Assembly (NCBI GenBank): GCA_031287285.1
Contig: JAITTC010000030.1
Location: forward strand, 1-7,606
From: Christensenellaceae bacterium
GTDB taxonomy: Bacteria; Bacillota; Clostridia; Christensenellales; UBA1750
Length of the DNA stretch: 7,606 bases
Direction: 5' to 3'
The notes under the pieces are model-generated. The model saw only the letters and a program-made list of their open reading frames with translations. It searched no databases and was not told the DNA's origin. Below, piece by piece: positions 6,151 to 7,606 of the stretch. Each line of letters begins with the position of its first letter. The first letter of the stretch is position 1. Made by a program: the position numbers and the translations under genes.

Positions 6151-6501
6151 TCAGCCCTTTTCGGGCCGCTTTAGGCCGGATGCGTAGAGCGCGCCCGAAA
6201 GCTCGAAGGCGGTTTTCTCGCATCCCAGCACCGGGATGCCCTCTTCCCTTGCCTTATCGAGCACATCCTGCGCGATTTCGGCGTTTTCGGGCACGATGAT
6301 GCAGGCCAAGTCGAGCAGAGACGCCACGGCGATCACGTTCATGTGGGTCATCACCGTGATCCACGCGGTCTTGGCGGCGGCCCTGGCCATCACCCAGCTT
6401 AACAGGTCGCAGGCATAGCCATAGAGCGCCTCGCCGTCCAGGTCAACCCCTTCGTTGAGGAGTTTCGCGCCGCTGATTTCGATCAGTTCCCTTACCGTCA
6501 T
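6151..6501 (-). CDS. Small DRTGG-like domain protein
   Basis: A 116-residue protein resembling the small stand-alone DRTGG-type domains of Clostridia (sometimes annotated as HPr-kinase-related). It has no kinase P-loop and should not be called a kinase. Recognisable segments are MTVRELIEISGAKLL (1-15), ACDLLSWVMARA (30-41), AWITVMTHMNVIAVASLLDL (46-65), ACIIVPENAE (66-75) and the C-terminal KAREEGIPVLGCEKTAFELSGALYASGL (83-110). The position where the family often carries its T-G-G residues reads IVPEN, so the name-giving motif is degenerate. The ATG at 6501 overlaps the rho stop as ATGA, and a GGGGGAAG ribosome binding site lies in the end of rho. The following PHP gene starts 2 nt after this stop. 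Role unknown; in other Clostridia such proteins sit near [FeFe]-hydrogenase and PHP genes, suggesting a ligand-binding or regulatory job. Confidence 0.82.
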   Translation of the reverse strand: MTVRELIEISGAKLLNEGVDLDGEALYGYACDLLSWVMARAAAKTAWITVMTHMNVIAVASLLDLACIIVPENAEIAQDVLDKAREEGIPVLGCEKTAFELSGALYASGLKRPEKG

Positions 6502-7606
6502 CTGAAGCTTCCCCCTTGCCCGCCCCGATTGTTGCCAAAGGTATAGCCGCGCTTTTCATACAGCGCGATCCAGTCGCGCATTCTTTGCATAAAGCCCGCG
6601 TTGGTCGTGGTCTTTGACATGAGCGAAATGAGCTGATCCATCGCGTCGGTCGCGTTCGAGGTCGAGAGCATCTTGCGGATGCTGAAGGCGCACTCGAGCT
6701 CCTCGGCGCTGAGCAGCGCTTCCTCGCGCCTCGTTCCGGACTTGGCAAGGTCGATGGCCGGGAAGATGCGCTTTTCTGAAAGCCGCCGGTCGAGATGAAT
6801 CTCCATGTTGCCCGTGCCCTTGAATTCCTCATAGATGATATCGTCCATGCGGCTGCCGGTTTCGACCAGGGCGGTGGCCACGATGGTCAGCGAGCCGCCC
6901 TCCTCGAAGTTGCGCGCCGCACCGAAAAAGCGCTTGGGCTTATGCAGGGCGCCCGGGTCGAGCCCGCCCGACAGGGTTCTGCCGCTCTGGGGGACGGTCA
7001 GGTTATAGGCCCTGGCAAGCCTCGTGATCGAGTCCAGCAGGATCACCACGTCCTGCCCCTGCTCCACCATGCGCTGCGCCCGCTCAAAGACCAGTTCAGC
7101 CACATGGGTGTGATGCTCTGGCAGCTCGTCAAAGGTCGAAAACACCACCTCGCCCTTGATCGAGCGCTGCATGTCGGTCACTTCCTCGGGGCGCTCGTCG
7201 ATGAGCATCACCAGGAGCTTCGATTTGGGGTAATTGATCGAAATCGAGTTGGCCAGCTTTTTGAGCAGCACCGTCTTGCCTGCCTTGGGCGGCGCGACGA
7301 TCAGCCCGCGCTGGCCCTTTCCGATGGGCGCGATCAAGTCGATCATTCGAATGGCCAGATCCTGGTTCGAGGCGCCGCTGATCTCCATCGTATAGCGCTG
7401 ATTGGGAAAAATCGGGGTTAAATCGTCAAAGCTTCTGCGCTTGCCCATGCCCGGGGGAATATCGTTGATGGTTTCGATGAAGAGCAAGGCGGAATAGCGC
7501 TCGTTTTCGCGCTGCGGGCGGGTTTTGCCCGTGACCTTGTCGCCGGTTTTTAGGTTGAAACGGCGAATTTGGTTGATCGAGCAATACACATCCTTGGCAC
7601 CGGGCA
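6498..7606 (-). CDS. rho: Transcription termination factor Rho, 5' end outside window
   Basis: The C-terminal 369 codons of Rho, the hexameric RNA-dependent ATPase/translocase that ends transcripts. The frame is open to the right edge (PGAKDVYCSINQIRRF), so the GTG at 7589 is an internal Val in the RNA-binding OB/CSD domain, and the N-terminal domain lies outside. Visible elements are the end of the primary RNA site (YCSINQIRRF, 7557-7586), Walker A APPKAGKT (7272-7295), the catalytic-Glu segment DERPEEVTDMQRS, Walker B VVILLDSITRLARAYN (about 7010-7057), the Q-loop QSGRTLSGGLDPGALHKPKR and the R-loop SGTRREE. All ATPase and translocation motifs are intact. After the usual family end near KTTTNAGF there are roughly 25 extra residues ending NNRGGQGGSFR. 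The stop TGA overlaps the next gene's ATG. Identification is certain. Confidence 0.97.
   Translation of the reverse strand, partial: PGAKDVYCSINQIRRFNLKTGDKVTGKTRPQRENERYSALLFIETINDIPPGMGKRRSFDDLTPIFPNQRYTMEISGASNQDLAIRMIDLIAPIGKGQRGLIVAPPKAGKTVLLKKLANSISINYPKSKLLVMLIDERPEEVTDMQRSIKGEVVFSTFDELPEHHTHVAELVFERAQRMVEQGQDVVILLDSITRLARAYNLTVPQSGRTLSGGLDPGALHKPKRFFGAARNFEEGGSLTIVATALVETGSRMDDIIYEEFKGTGNMEIHLDRRLSEKRIFPAIDLAKSGTRREEALLSAEELECAFSIRKMLSTSNATDAMDQLISLMSKTTTNAGFMQRMRDWIALYEKRGYTFGNNRGGQGGSFR

Noticed and set aside
6795..7421. Reading frame on the + strand opposite rho
   Set aside because: Shadow of the conserved rho gene; composition rich in His, Arg and Leu, as expected for antisense of a GC-biased gene.

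Overview
The window looks like chromosomal DNA of a GC-rich, anaerobic Clostridia-type Firmicute, possibly a gut lineage. The evidence is indirect. The pyruvate,phosphate dikinase is of the clostridial type (His454 and Cys832 in nearly the same places as in the Clostridium symbiosum enzyme). A DRTGG-like/PHP pair of the kind common in Clostridia is present, spacing between genes is short, and codons favour G or C at the third position. No finer placement is claimed. There are no tRNA, rRNA, CRISPR, phage or insertion-sequence features.

Layout. Left part (1-2276, + strand): the 3' portion of a YtcJ-like amidohydrolase gene, cut by the window edge, is followed by a second, slightly diverged copy of its own last 137 bp. 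Next comes an intact small PNPOx-like flavin-fold gene, itself followed by a decayed fragment of a related gene with a nonsense codon, a 2-nt frameshift and a 90-bp internal deletion. Middle (2296-5122, - strand): ppdK, a single-gene transcription unit. It has a consensus -10 box, a leader of about 100 nt, a good Shine-Dalgarno sequence and a strong intrinsic terminator, which also separates it from the convergent + strand genes. The 5123-5428 spacer holds inverted repeats but no gene that I can support. Right part (5429-7606, - strand): a tightly packed run of rho (cut at the right edge), a DRTGG-like protein (ATGA overlap with rho) and a PHP-domain phosphoesterase (2-nt gap). A weak terminator candidate sits on the last stop codon.

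How the genes relate. PPDK interconverts pyruvate and PEP using AMP, PPi and Pi or ATP, and is a central enzyme of PPi-linked glycolysis and gluconeogenesis in many anaerobes. Rho, the DRTGG-like protein and the PHP protein are arranged to be co-transcribed and translationally coupled, although no direct biochemical link between Rho and the other two is established. The amidohydrolase and PNPOx-like genes are accessory enzymes of unknown substrate. The most notable feature of the window is that two unrelated neighbours are each trailed by a partial copy of their own 3' end. I see no clear sign of a wholly new multi-gene system; most of the window is ordinary housekeeping sequence.
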